19,784 bases of DNA from an uncultured beta proteobacterium (GTDB lineage Bacteria; Pseudomonadota; Gammaproteobacteria; Burkholderiales; Burkholderiaceae), in contig CAILON010000269.1 of assembly GCA_903835865.1 (NCBI GenBank), forward strand, positions 1 through 19,784, given 5' to 3'. Made by a program: the position numbers and the translations under genes. This document shows, piece after piece, positions 9,491 through 17,056 of this stretch (positions within the stretch are counted from its first letter, which is position 1; each line of letters begins with the position of its first letter). A model generated the notes under the pieces. The model saw nothing but the letters and a program-made list of their open reading frames with translations, did no database searches and was not told where the DNA came from.

Positions 9491-10282
9491 ATGTGTGCAC
9501 GCGCCGTCATTGATACTGCACCCCTTCAAGAGCGTCTTGGGTATAACTTTAAAAAAGCCGAGCTCTTAAATCAGGCGCTAACCCATCGCAGTCACAGTAA
9601 AAAGAATAATGAGCGCTTGGAGTTTTTGGGTGACTCGATTCTCAATTGCGTAGTAGCAGAAATGCTTTATGAGCGTTACTCAGATTTAGATGAGGGTGAT
9701 CTTTCTCGCGTGCGCGCAAATCTCGTGAAGCAACAAGCCCTGTATGAGATAGCCCAAACCCTATCTTTATCTGATTATTTACGCTTAGGCGAAGGTGAAT
9801 TGAAGAGTGGTGGCTTTCGTCGACCTTCTATATTGGCCGATACCTTGGAGGCAGTCACGGGCGCTATCTTTATAGATGGCGGTTTTGAATCCGCTAAAGC
9901 TTGCCTGCGAAAACTCTATTCCGTTATCTTGGCTCAGGTTGATCCAATGACCTTGGGCAAAGATGACAAAACGCTTTTGCAAGAGTGCTTGCAAGGCTAT
10001 CAATTGCCGCTGCCTACTTACAACGTGACCGGTACAACGGGTGCTGCGCATAACCAGCAATTCGAAGTGGAGTGTTTAATTCCGAGTCTGAAGGTATCTG
10101 TCAAAGGTGAGGGCGCCTCGCGTCGTGCTGCTGAACAGGTTGCCGCAAAAATTGCTTTAATCGCAGTGCTTAAAGCATTGCCACAAGAATCACGCAAACC
10201 AAAGAAAACTCGGTCGGCCAAGAAAAAAGCGGCCAAGAAAGAAGTGACTGAAGAGCAGTTGAACCTCAAGCTGAAGGGCTAA
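9491..10282 (+). CDS. rnc: Ribonuclease III with basic C-terminal tail
   Basis: RNase III cleaves double-stranded RNA, processing rRNA precursors and regulating mRNAs. The 263-residue product has the signature ERLEFLGDS (41-49). Expected metal-binding and catalytic residues Glu41, Glu44, Asp48, Asp117 and Glu120 are all present. A dsRNA-binding domain follows (about 159-230), including the [14 protein letters not shown] helix. After it comes a tail of about 30 residues very rich in Lys and Ala (about 236-250), ending in a short acidic/polar stretch. E. coli RNase III (226 residues) lacks such a tail. The gene is 5 bases after lepB and 2 before era, the common rnc-era pairing linked to ribosome maturation. 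Its Shine-Dalgarno sequence is weak, consistent with coupling. Confidence 0.96.
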   Translation: MCARAVIDTAPLQERLGYNFKKAELLNQALTHRSHSKKNNERLEFLGDSILNCVVAEMLYERYSDLDEGDLSRVRANLVKQQALYEIAQTLSLSDYLRLGEGELKSGGFRRPSILADTLEAVTGAIFIDGGFESAKACLRKLYSVILAQVDPMTLGKDDKTLLQECLQGYQLPLPTYNVTGTTGAAHNQQFEVECLIPSLKVSVKGEGASRRAAEQVAAKIALIAVLKALPQESRKPKKTRSAKKKAAKKEVTEEQLNLKLKG

Positions 10283-10284
10283 TC

Positions 10285-11223
10285 GTGTTTAGATGCGGCA
10301 CTATCGCCATTGTTGGGCGTCCCAATATGGGCAAATCAACACTCCTCAATGCCTTGGTCGGTCAAAAGATCAGCATTACTTCTCGTAAAGCACAAACGAC
10401 CCGTCACCGCATTTTAGGAATTCAAAATCGTGAAGAGGCCCAGTTTATTTTTATAGACACGCCCGGCTTTCAAACACGTTTGATGAACACGCTAAACAAG
10501 GCACTCAATCGCACAGTTACCACGGCATTACAAGATGTTAACGTTGCTTGTTTTGTAGTTGAGGCTGGCTACTATGGCGAAGATGATAAGAAAGTGCTTC
10601 GCCTGCTCCCGAATGATTTACCAGTTGTATTAGTGCTCAATAAATTAGATCTGTTTAATAGCCGCTTTCAGACTCCATCTGAGCGAGACCAGGCTTTGCT
10701 CAATTTCATGAAAGAGATGAGTCAGCCTTGGACTGAGTTAGGTGGACACGAAGATCAAGGGAAATGCGAGTTTGCTGAAATCGTTCCAATGAGCGCAAAG
10801 AGTCCAGGCGATATTCAAAGACTACTCGATGTCCTAGAGGGTTATTTACCTGAATCGCCCCCTGTATACGATGGCGACACCATCACGGATCGTAGTGAGC
10901 GCTTCTTAGCAGCAGAGATTCTGCGTGAGAAGATATTTCGCTTTACTGGCGAAGAGTTGCCTTACACGAGTACCGTGGTGATTGATCAATTTAAGATGGA
11001 TGGCAAGATGCGCCGTATTGCTGCCACCATTTTGGTTGATCGCGATAGTCATAAAGCTATGATCATTGGTCAAAAGGGTGAGCGTTTGAAGAAAATTTCA
11101 ACCGATGCCCGAATTGACATGGAAAAGTTATTCGACGGCAAAGTCTTTTTAGAGACTTGGGTCAAGGTGAAGCGCGGCTGGGCAGATGATCGTGCTGAGT
11201 TACGGGCACAAGGTCTGGAATAA
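10285..11223 (+). CDS. era: Ribosome-maturation GTPase Era
   Basis: Era is an essential GTPase that binds the 3' end of 16S rRNA through a KH domain and assists 30S assembly. The 312-residue protein has P-loop GRPNMGKST (11-19), DTPG (58-61), NKLD (119-122) and SAK (170-172). The KH domain's GxxG loop, GQKG (262-265), is followed by the basic [11 protein letters not shown] end. The P-loop has Met where most Era proteins have Val (GRPNVGKS), a conservative change at a non-catalytic position. The start is a GTG at 10285, two bases after rnc; homology ([10 protein letters not shown]) begins at the second residue, so little room exists for another start. recO follows after 5 bases. Confidence 0.96.
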   Translation: MFRCGTIAIVGRPNMGKSTLLNALVGQKISITSRKAQTTRHRILGIQNREEAQFIFIDTPGFQTRLMNTLNKALNRTVTTALQDVNVACFVVEAGYYGEDDKKVLRLLPNDLPVVLVLNKLDLFNSRFQTPSERDQALLNFMKEMSQPWTELGGHEDQGKCEFAEIVPMSAKSPGDIQRLLDVLEGYLPESPPVYDGDTITDRSERFLAAEILREKIFRFTGEELPYTSTVVIDQFKMDGKMRRIAATILVDRDSHKAMIIGQKGERLKKISTDARIDMEKLFDGKVFLETWVKVKRGWADDRAELRAQGLE

Positions 11224-11228
11224 AGACC

Positions 11229-11963
11229 ATGGCCTCGATTCGTGTTGCTGACGAACCTGCTTTTGTACTGCACAGCATTCCCTATAAGGAAACAAGCTTA
11301 ATTTTGGATGTGTTTACTCGGCAGCACGGTCGTATGGCCTTGATTGCCAAGGGAGCTAAACGCCCACACTCCACTTTGCGTCCAGTATTACAGCGCTTTC
11401 AACCGCTATTAGTATCTTGGAGTGGAAAATCCGAATTACGCACGCTCACGAAGTCTGAATGGGTTGGCGGCATGCCTTCATTGGTCGGAGATGCTTTACT
11501 CTGTGGCTTTTATCTCAACGAGCTCTTGGTAAAGTTTTTAGCTCGCGAGGATGAGTATGAAAAACTCTACGATTCTTACTCTCAGACAATTAACGCGCTC
11601 TCCAATCTTGAGTTTGAGTCCAAAGGCTTAGAAGAAATCCTGCGTCCCTTTGAGTTAATCTTATTACAGCAGACAGGTTATGCAGCTGCATTGGATCGCT
11701 GCGTTGAGACTAATGCTGCACCTATGGCAGGTGAGCAATATGTTTATCAACCAGAGCGAGGTATTCGGCCTGCTCTGGCAGATGACCCTGGGCATTGGCC
11801 TGTCCTCAATGGAAAATCTCTCTTAGCAATTGCAGCCGGAGATTTCTCAGATTCAGAAACTCTTTCTGAGAGCAAGCAACTCATGCGTTTCTTATTGGGC
11901 TTACACCTTCAGGATCAGGTCTTGACTACCCGTCAAATTTTGATTGATCTCAAGAAAATCTAG
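11229..11963 (+). CDS. recO: DNA repair protein RecO
   Basis: RecO works with RecR in the RecFOR pathway: it anneals SSB-coated strands and helps load RecA at gaps. The 244-residue protein has an N-terminal OB fold (about 1-80), recognisable by FVLHSIPYKETSLILDVFT, RQHGR and the KGAKRPHSTLRPVLQRFQPL segment. A helical C-terminal part follows, containing LNELLVKFL and LRPFELILLQQTGY. The four-cysteine zinc module of some RecO proteins is not seen; only scattered cysteines occur. It lies 5 bases after era, the usual era-recO order, and 12 bases before pdxJ. RecO sequences diverge fast, but context and motifs agree. Confidence 0.94.
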   Translation: MASIRVADEPAFVLHSIPYKETSLILDVFTRQHGRMALIAKGAKRPHSTLRPVLQRFQPLLVSWSGKSELRTLTKSEWVGGMPSLVGDALLCGFYLNELLVKFLAREDEYEKLYDSYSQTINALSNLEFESKGLEEILRPFELILLQQTGYAAALDRCVETNAAPMAGEQYVYQPERGIRPALADDPGHWPVLNGKSLLAIAAGDFSDSETLSESKQLMRFLLGLHLQDQVLTTRQILIDLKKI

Positions 11964-11975
11964 TAATCTACAGAG

Positions 11976-12731
11976 ATGACAGTGCCTAAAGCCCTCGAAC
12001 TTGGTATCAATATTGATCACGTTGCCACTTTGCGTAATGCTCGGGGTACCGCTTACCCTGATCCATTGAAAGCCGCGCGCTTAGCAGAAGAGGCTGGCGC
12101 AGATTTAATTACCCTGCATTTGCGTGAAGATCGCCGCCATATTAATGATGCAGATTTATTGGCGTTGCGACCCTTAATTAAAACCCGCATGAATTTGGAA
12201 TGTGCAGTGACCCCAGAAATGATCAAGATTGCTTGTCAGGTCAAACCACATGATGTGTGCTTAGTTCCTGAAAAGCGTGAAGAGGTAACTACTGAGGGGG
12301 GCTTAGATATATTGGGTCACTATGATGCTGTGAAACTCGCCACTAAACAGTTGCAAGAGGCTGGTATTCGAGTGTCCTTGTTTATTGATCCCGATGTCAA
12401 ACAAATAGCTGCTGCTAAAGAAGTGGGCGCTACAGTGATTGAGCTTCATACTGGACGCTACGCCGATGTTACGGGTCAAGAACAGAAGAAAGAGCTAGAG
12501 CGCATTCAAAAGGCAGCCGAATATGGGGTGAGTATTGGGTTAAGGGTGAATGCAGGGCATGGTCTCCACGAAGGGAACGTGATGCCAATAGCAGCCATTT
12601 CCAATTTATCAGAGCTTAATATTGGGCACGCGATTGTGGCAGAAGCTTTGTTCAAAGGTTGGCAAAAAGCCATATTGGATATGAAGTCCTTGATGGTTCA
12701 AGGACGCATGCAGGCCTCATCTAAAGCGTAA
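11976..12731 (+). CDS. pdxJ: Pyridoxine 5'-phosphate synthase
   Basis: PdxJ closes the pyridoxine ring from 1-deoxy-D-xylulose 5-phosphate and 3-amino-2-oxopropyl phosphate, the last ring-forming step of DXP-dependent vitamin B6 synthesis. The 251-residue TIM barrel starts with [16 protein letters not shown]. Family active-site residues appear at the expected places: His48 in [12 protein letters not shown], Glu75 in MNLECA and His195 in NAGHGL. The phosphate-binding LHTGRYAD is also present (157-164). It is 12 bases downstream of recO and 17 upstream of acpS; the pdxJ-acpS pair is conserved in many proteobacteria. The last residues (about 240-251) are variable. Confidence 0.97.
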   Translation: MTVPKALELGINIDHVATLRNARGTAYPDPLKAARLAEEAGADLITLHLREDRRHINDADLLALRPLIKTRMNLECAVTPEMIKIACQVKPHDVCLVPEKREEVTTEGGLDILGHYDAVKLATKQLQEAGIRVSLFIDPDVKQIAAAKEVGATVIELHTGRYADVTGQEQKKELERIQKAAEYGVSIGLRVNAGHGLHEGNVMPIAAISNLSELNIGHAIVAEALFKGWQKAILDMKSLMVQGRMQASSKA

Positions 12732-12748
12732 TAGGTTTAAATATATAC

Positions 12749-13147
12749 ATGATCATCGGTATTGGTACAGACATCTTGCAGATAGCGCGCTTACAAGCCG
12801 CTTATGATCGTACGCAAGGCCGCATTGCTGCAAAAGTCTTAGGCCCTGATGAGATGTTAGTGTTCAAGCACCGACTTTCCAGAAATCACAAACGTGGCAT
12901 GGCTTTTTTGGCTACCCGCTTTGCTGCTAAAGAAGCTTTCTCCAAGGCGATTGGTCTAGGCATGAGAATGCCGATGACTTGGCGGTCTTTGCAAACGCTC
13001 AATGAACCCAGTGGAAAGCCTTTCACTTCTTACCTTGGGGCGCTAGCCCAATTTATGGAGGAGCGTCAGTGGGAAGCGCAAGTGACGGTAAGTGATGAGC
13101 AAGACATGGCAATTGCCCATGTCATCGTTGTTCAAAAATCAATCTAA
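12749..13147 (+). CDS. acpS: Holo-ACP synthase
   Basis: AcpS transfers 4'-phosphopantetheine from CoA to the serine of apo-ACP, here presumably Ser37 of the acpP product encoded about 9 kb upstream in the same gene run. The 132-residue protein has the two family signatures. IGIGTDI (3-9) contains the Mg-binding Asp8, and [12 protein letters not shown] (58-69) contains Lys61, Glu62 and Lys66. PSGKPF (87-92) is also typical. It acts as a cytoplasmic trimer in known members. The start at 12749 gives the usual MIIGIGTD opening; upstream sequence is A/T rich without a strong Shine-Dalgarno. nagZ follows after 17 bases. Confidence 0.96.
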   Translation: MIIGIGTDILQIARLQAAYDRTQGRIAAKVLGPDEMLVFKHRLSRNHKRGMAFLATRFAAKEAFSKAIGLGMRMPMTWRSLQTLNEPSGKPFTSYLGALAQFMEERQWEAQVTVSDEQDMAIAHVIVVQKSI

Positions 13148-13154
13148 AAATCAC

Positions 13155-13159
13155 AAGGA
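13155..13159 (+). promoter_or_regulatory. Ribosome binding site selecting the nagZ start
   Basis: AAGGA lies five bases before the ATG at 13165 and only two before an in-frame TTG at 13162. The spacing favours the ATG, so nagZ is annotated from 13165. Confidence 0.6.
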
Positions 13160-13164
13160 TATTG

Positions 13165-14241
13165 ATGAGCAAATCCCCCTCCAACCCAGGACCAGTAACG
13201 CTTGATGTCGTTGGTCTTGAGTTAAATGTACAAGATCGACAAAGAATTTTGCATCCCTTGACAGGTGGCGTCATTTTGTTTGGCAGGAACTTTGCTAATC
13301 GTCAGCAGCTCATTAAATTAACTGCGGCCATTAAGAAACTGCGTCCTGATGTTTTGATTTCGATCGATCATGAGGGTGGACGTGTACAACGTTGCAAAAC
13401 TGATGGATTTACCCATCTTCCTGCAATGCGTAAATTAGGTGAGTTATGGTCCTCAAAAAATAAATCTACACACGCAGCAGAATCTGCAGCCTTAGCAATG
13501 GCAGCTGCCACTGCCTGTGGTTATGTACTGGCTGCCGAACTGCGTGCATGTGGTGTCGACTTTAGTTTTACTCCAGTGCTGGATTTGGATTTTGGTCGTA
13601 GCGGCGTCATTGGCGACCGATCCTTTAGTCGAGATCCGCAAATCGTATTTGCGTTAGCAAAGAGCTTAAATGAAGGCCTGCGTTTAGCCGATATGGCGAA
13701 CTGTGGAAAGCACTTTCCTGGGCATGGTTGGGCAAAAGCAGATTCTCATGTGGCCATTCCCGTAGATGAACGTTCGCTAAAAGAAATCTTGAACGATGAC
13801 GCTAAACCTTATGAATGGTTAGATCTTAGCTTGGCGGCAGTCATGCCTGCCCATGTTATTTATCCAAAAGTAGATAAAAATCCTGCAGGCTTCTCCAAGA
13901 TTTGGTTGCACTCTATTCTGCGTCAAGAGTTAGGGTTTGAGGGTGTGATCTTTAGTGATGATTTATCGATGGAAGGTGCGAGTGTTGCAGGTTCTGTAGT
14001 GAAAGGCGCTGAGCTAGCCCTCGATGCAGGCTGCGATGCAGTTCTCATTTGCAATCGCCCAGACCTGGCCGATCAATTACTGTCAAAACTTAAAGTGTCA
14101 AAAGCAAAGCAAGCAGAATCTATTGAGCGTTTAAACCGATTGATGCCAAAGTCACCAGCGTTAAATTGGGATGATTTGCAGGGCGAGGCGCAGTATCAAC
14201 ATGCAAAAGGCTTGCTAAAACAATTCAACTTGATTTCATAG
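13165..14241 (+). CDS. nagZ: Beta-N-acetylhexosaminidase (GH3), murein recycling
   Basis: NagZ is a cytoplasmic family-3 glycosidase that removes N-acetylglucosamine from 1,6-anhydro-muropeptides during cell-wall recycling. The 358-residue protein opens with LDVVGLELNVQDRQRILHP and has GVILFGRNF (36-44) and ISIDHEGGRVQR (66-77). The recycling-type loop KHFPGHGWAKADSH (182-195) carries the Asp193-x-His195 acid/base dyad. The predicted nucleophile is Asp265 in FSDDLSMEGA. An in-frame TTG three bases upstream is less well spaced from the AAGGA ribosome site, so ATG is preferred. It is the last gene of the long + strand run; a strong hairpin terminator starts three bases after its stop. No ampD, ampG or beta-lactamase gene is nearby. 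Confidence 0.94.
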   Translation: MSKSPSNPGPVTLDVVGLELNVQDRQRILHPLTGGVILFGRNFANRQQLIKLTAAIKKLRPDVLISIDHEGGRVQRCKTDGFTHLPAMRKLGELWSSKNKSTHAAESAALAMAAATACGYVLAAELRACGVDFSFTPVLDLDFGRSGVIGDRSFSRDPQIVFALAKSLNEGLRLADMANCGKHFPGHGWAKADSHVAIPVDERSLKEILNDDAKPYEWLDLSLAAVMPAHVIYPKVDKNPAGFSKIWLHSILRQELGFEGVIFSDDLSMEGASVAGSVVKGAELALDAGCDAVLICNRPDLADQLLSKLKVSKAKQAESIERLNRLMPKSPALNWDDLQGEAQYQHAKGLLKQFNLIS

Positions 14242-14244
14242 GGG

Positions 14245-14273
14245 CTGCAGCACTTAGGCTGCAGTTATTTTTT
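14245..14273 (+). terminator. Rho-independent terminator after nagZ
   Basis: A perfect 7-bp stem CTGCAGC (14245-14251) / GCTGCAG (14258-14264) with a 6-base loop is followed by TTATTTTTT (14265-14273). It starts three bases beyond the nagZ stop and is the first convincing intrinsic terminator after 15 co-directional genes. Its T-tract contains the stop codon and last codons of the convergent GNAT-like gene. Read on the other strand the hairpin has no T-run behind it, so it should work mainly for nagZ. Confidence 0.85.
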
Positions 14274-15263
14274 GCCAACTCGATTCCATTCAGAAATGAC
14301 ATATTTCTTAATGTCTTCTCCCTGCGCTCTTGCGCAAATAATCTCATCTACATTGACGGATTCATGAAGCTTTTGCAGTCGCAAAACATCACCTTGCGCT
14401 GAATAATTGGGAAGCCAGGCGCCCCAGAAGAAGCCCATATCCTCTAGTTGGGAAAAGGCTAGGGCAGCAGCTTCTTGAGATATCGGTAGGTTTAGCATCG
14501 TAAAGGCTAAGTTCTGTAACTCAAGCTTTGTAAGCTCCGAACTGATGGCCAAGGCAAAGTCTTTGCCGATATGCTGCACTTTGATATTGGCTGTTTGTGT
14601 CGCAGGATTTACGGCGACGCTATATTCTGATTGACCAGACCCCAATGCGCTTGATACGTTAATCGTTCTATCAACATGAATCTTTTTTGCTAAATCACTC
14701 ACAAAATCGATGTGATTTTGTGGAAGATAAATTGTGCTTACGCTCTCTTTCAGAGAAAGGTAGCAAGACAAGAACGACATCCTAGTATCGGTAAAGTTTT
14801 GTAAACCAGCCATTTCACGAGAAGGGGCGGCGCCTAATAAAACACCCGTCTCTTGAGCGCCAAATGCAATCATTTCATCTTGGCTATAGGGGTGATTGGT
14901 TACGCAGTCAGTCCAAAATCCTACTAAATCTAATTCTTTGGCAATCTCAATTCGTTTCTTAGCCATGGCTTCTGCAATATGGTGGCCCCGGAAGTCCGGA
15001 TCAACAATCATCTTGCCAGCTTCGGGAGCAGTATTGCTAGCGCTATCAAAAGTCAGTGCGCAATGACCAATCAAATGTCCGTCAGGGTGCTGTGCAACGA
15101 CTGAGTGCATGAGTTTGTCATCCACAATCTTTTGCAGTGCGACTGGATCGTACATTTCATGAAAAGGGTAGCTATCACCATAGCAGCGTTTGACACACTC
15201 AATCAGTTGCGGGATATCGGCGATTTTGAGACGTCTAATTTCAGGGGTGATGTCATTGGTCAT
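14265..15263 (-). CDS. GNAT-like acetyltransferase, two-part, substrate unknown
   Basis: The N-terminal portion (about 8-165) looks like a GNAT acyl-CoA N-acyltransferase: an R-x-x-D-I-P-Q-L opening, a strand pattern GHLIGHCALTF (62-72), and MIVDPDFRGHHIAEAMAKK (85-103) at the acetyl-CoA pyrophosphate-binding loop. The usual loop is Q/R-x-x-G-x-G/A. Here it reads R92-G-H-H-I-A97, so the first loop Gly is replaced by His95. The segment YPFHEMYDP (32-40) resembles a GNAT subfamily I recall as having long C-terminal extensions. Residues about 175-332 may be a second, degenerate GNAT-like fold (ISQEAAALAFSQLEDMGFFWGAWLP), which is inference. I cannot name a substrate. It lies between convergent nagZ and upstream efp, but the efp terminator at 15294-15319 probably separates its transcription from efp. 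It may have its own promoter very close to the start. Confidence 0.7.
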   Translation of the reverse strand: MTNDITPEIRRLKIADIPQLIECVKRCYGDSYPFHEMYDPVALQKIVDDKLMHSVVAQHPDGHLIGHCALTFDSASNTAPEAGKMIVDPDFRGHHIAEAMAKKRIEIAKELDLVGFWTDCVTNHPYSQDEMIAFGAQETGVLLGAAPSREMAGLQNFTDTRMSFLSCYLSLKESVSTIYLPQNHIDFVSDLAKKIHVDRTINVSSALGSGQSEYSVAVNPATQTANIKVQHIGKDFALAISSELTKLELQNLAFTMLNLPISQEAAALAFSQLEDMGFFWGAWLPNYSAQGDVLRLQKLHESVNVDEIICARAQGEDIKKYVISEWNRVGKK

Positions 15264-15293
15264 GGCGATATTATGACCTTGAGAGCGGAAATA

Positions 15294-15319
15294 AAAAAGC
15301 CCGGCGTACCGGGCTTTTT
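15294..15319 (-). terminator. Rho-independent terminator after efp (symmetric)
   Basis: GCCCGG (15299-15304) pairs perfectly with CCGGGC (15309-15314) around a CGTA loop. The flanking A-run (15293-15298) and T-run (15315-15319) extend the pairing. On the minus strand it lies about 18 bases after the efp stop and is followed by TTTTTTAT, a classic intrinsic terminator. The T-run on the plus strand means it could also stop antisense transcription coming the other way. It sits about 30 bases upstream of the GNAT-like gene. Confidence 0.9.
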
Positions 15320-15337
15320 AGTGAGTAAGCTCAGAAA

Positions 15338-15898
15338 TTAGTTAGCACGACTGCGGTATTCGCCAGTGCGGGTATCAATTTCAATTTTGTCGCCAGTGCT
15401 GCAAAAGAGGGGAACTTGCAACTCATAGCCAGTAGCCAACTTAGCAGTCTTCAGTACTTTGCCAGAGCTCGTATCACCTTTGACAGCAGGTTCTGTGTAA
15501 GTGATTTCACGAACCAAGGAATTGGGCATTGCTACTGAGAGTGCCTTACCTTCGTAGAACACTACTTCGCATGGCATGCTTTCTTCAAGGTAATTCAATG
15601 CGTCACCCATGAATTCAGCTTCTACTTCGTATTGGTTGTATTCGGTGTCCATAAATACATACATAGGATCAGCGAAATAAGAATACGTGCAATCTTTCTT
15701 ATCTAAGATAACTACATCAAACTTGTCATCGGCTTTGTAAACACCTTCGTTAGGTGCACCAGTTAACAAATTCTTAAATTTCATTTTCACAACTGAGGAG
15801 TTGCGGCCAGAGCGGCTGTAATCGGCCTTTAAAACGACCATGGCATCAGTGCCAATCATGACTACGTTACCAACGCGGAGTTCTTGTGCTGTTTTCAT
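15338..15898 (-). CDS. efp: Elongation factor P (arginine-32 type)
   Basis: EF-P enters the ribosomal E site and rescues ribosomes stalled on polyproline stretches. The 186-residue protein has the three-domain EF-P pattern: a KOW-like N-domain (1-64) and two OB folds. The loop that reaches the peptidyl-transferase centre, [11 protein letters not shown] (27-37), has Arg at position 32. E. coli EF-P has a modified Lys there; Arg32 marks the class rhamnosylated by EarP, whose gene lies 87 bases upstream in the same direction. The C-terminal [16 protein letters not shown] is the family signature. AGGA at 15907-15910 is a good ribosome site, eight bases from the ATG. The earP-efp gap holds alternative hairpins and a weak TACAAT -10-like box. 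Confidence 0.97.
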   Translation of the reverse strand: MKTAQELRVGNVVMIGTDAMVVLKADYSRSGRNSSVVKMKFKNLLTGAPNEGVYKADDKFDVVILDKKDCTYSYFADPMYVFMDTEYNQYEVEAEFMGDALNYLEESMPCEVVFYEGKALSVAMPNSLVREITYTEPAVKGDTSSGKVLKTAKLATGYELQVPLFCSTGDKIEIDTRTGEYRSRAN

Positions 15899-15906
15899 CT
15901 TGCTAT

Positions 15907-15910
15907 TCCT
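15907..15910 (-). promoter_or_regulatory. Ribosome binding site of efp
   Basis: On the minus strand AGGA is eight bases before the efp ATG (complement of 15896-15898). It is among the clearer Shine-Dalgarno matches in the window, fitting the high expression expected of EF-P. Confidence 0.6.
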
Positions 15911-15930
15911 GGGTGCAGAGCTATTTTTCT

Positions 15931-15962
15931 GCGGTTTTTATCAAAAACAAGATTGTAACCGC
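15931..15962 (-). promoter_or_regulatory. Overlapping stem-loops between earP and efp
   Basis: On the minus strand GTTTTT/AAAAAC forms a 6-bp hairpin with a 3-base loop (15934-15948). GCGGTT at 15957-15962 can instead pair with AACCGC at 15931-15936. The two pairings share bases 15934-15936, so they compete unless the second forms with only three pairs outside the first. The element sits in the 87-base gap upstream of the efp ribosome binding site. A TACAAT box (complement of 15952-15957) lies inside it, but its -35 region is poor. Function is unknown. Confidence 0.35.
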
Positions 15963-15985
15963 CCACAAGCCTTTAATGCTTTGGA

Positions 15986-17056
15986 TTAGCTAACAAACCG
16001 CAATAGACGCGCAGCTAAGCCACCTTCATACTGTTTTTCAAGTAAATGGGAGCGCCAGACCCGAGAATGGCTGCTCCAAGCATCTAAAGAGCCAAGCCAT
16101 GTTCCTGGCATTGCCCAAGTCATGGCGGCGATGATTGCAAGTCTGAGTTCCTGGCTCGCAGTCTCTAGGTAAAGATCTAAAAAAGCAGCTAATTTGACTT
16201 CATGTGCACGATCTTCCTGAGGATAAATGTGCCACATGAAAGGTTTGCCAGCTAACTGCGCTCGAATAAATGAATCCTCTCCTCTCACAATATTGAAATC
16301 ACATTGTGAGAGCACCCAGTCGTACTCATCTTGAGATACAAATGGAATTGAGAGAAGTTGAAGATTTTTAGGAAAGGATATTTGCTTTCCCGTAGAAAGG
16401 TCTAGCAATTCCGCATGACCATGCGTGAGAAGGATATCGAATGCCTCATCGAGAGTACCTAAGTCGTCCAACCATTTTCGCAATGGGGCTCCAGGGTAGC
16501 AAAAGATGCTAATGCGTTTGGCATTTGGTCTGATTTTTGACCAAACCTCCTGGAGATCCTTAGGAATATTCTGGGTGGTGAGTTCTCCAGCCAAAGGTAT
16601 TGGATCGAGTAGTAGACCGCCCACTTCTTCTTGAAAGCCTGGAAAGAAAAAATATTTTGGGATGCCATGCGATTGCGGAGATGGTTTTCCGTGAAATTCC
16701 ATAATCCAAGGTTCAGCACTGAGATACTCTAGATTAATGATGATGGGTTTTTCAGCAGCAATAAAGAGTCCAGCAAGATAGCGCTCAGGTAGGTCACATC
16801 CAAAAGCCTCAATGACTACATCGGGTGCTTGCACTGGGTGGCGCGCATTGTTATGGCTTGCTTCCCAAGGTAGTAGCTCCACGCTTTCTTTGATTGCCGG
16901 GTCTACTCCAGAAGCGAGTAAATTAAGGGTTGGCAGGTCATCGCAAAAAATACGGACTTCTTGGCCATGAATGCTTGATAAGCTTCGGGCTAGGCGCCAG
17001 CAAATACCAGCATCACCATAGTTATCAACGATTTGGCAGAAAATATCCCAACGCAT
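15986..17056 (-). CDS. earP: EF-P arginine rhamnosyltransferase EarP
   Basis: EarP transfers rhamnose from dTDP-L-rhamnose to Arg32 of EF-P, activating it. The 356-residue GT-B fold protein (formerly DUF2331) starts with [20 protein letters not shown], containing the conserved Asp11 and Asp15 of the family's catalytic N-terminal segment. The nucleotide-sugar site is seen in [30 protein letters not shown] sequence: RGEDS at 258-262. efp follows 87 bases downstream in the same direction and encodes the matching Arg32 EF-P. The frame is open to a TTG at 17062, but the ATG at 17056 gives the normal N terminus. That ATG overlaps the uvrC ATG on the other strand. No dTDP-rhamnose synthesis genes (rmlABCD) are in the window. 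Confidence 0.95.
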   Translation of the reverse strand: MRWDIFCQIVDNYGDAGICWRLARSLSSIHGQEVRIFCDDLPTLNLLASGVDPAIKESVELLPWEASHNNARHPVQAPDVVIEAFGCDLPERYLAGLFIAAEKPIIINLEYLSAEPWIMEFHGKPSPQSHGIPKYFFFPGFQEEVGGLLLDPIPLAGELTTQNIPKDLQEVWSKIRPNAKRISIFCYPGAPLRKWLDDLGTLDEAFDILLTHGHAELLDLSTGKQISFPKNLQLLSIPFVSQDEYDWVLSQCDFNIVRGEDSFIRAQLAGKPFMWHIYPQEDRAHEVKLAAFLDLYLETASQELRLAIIAAMTWAMPGTWLGSLDAWSSHSRVWRSHLLEKQYEGGLAARLLRFVS

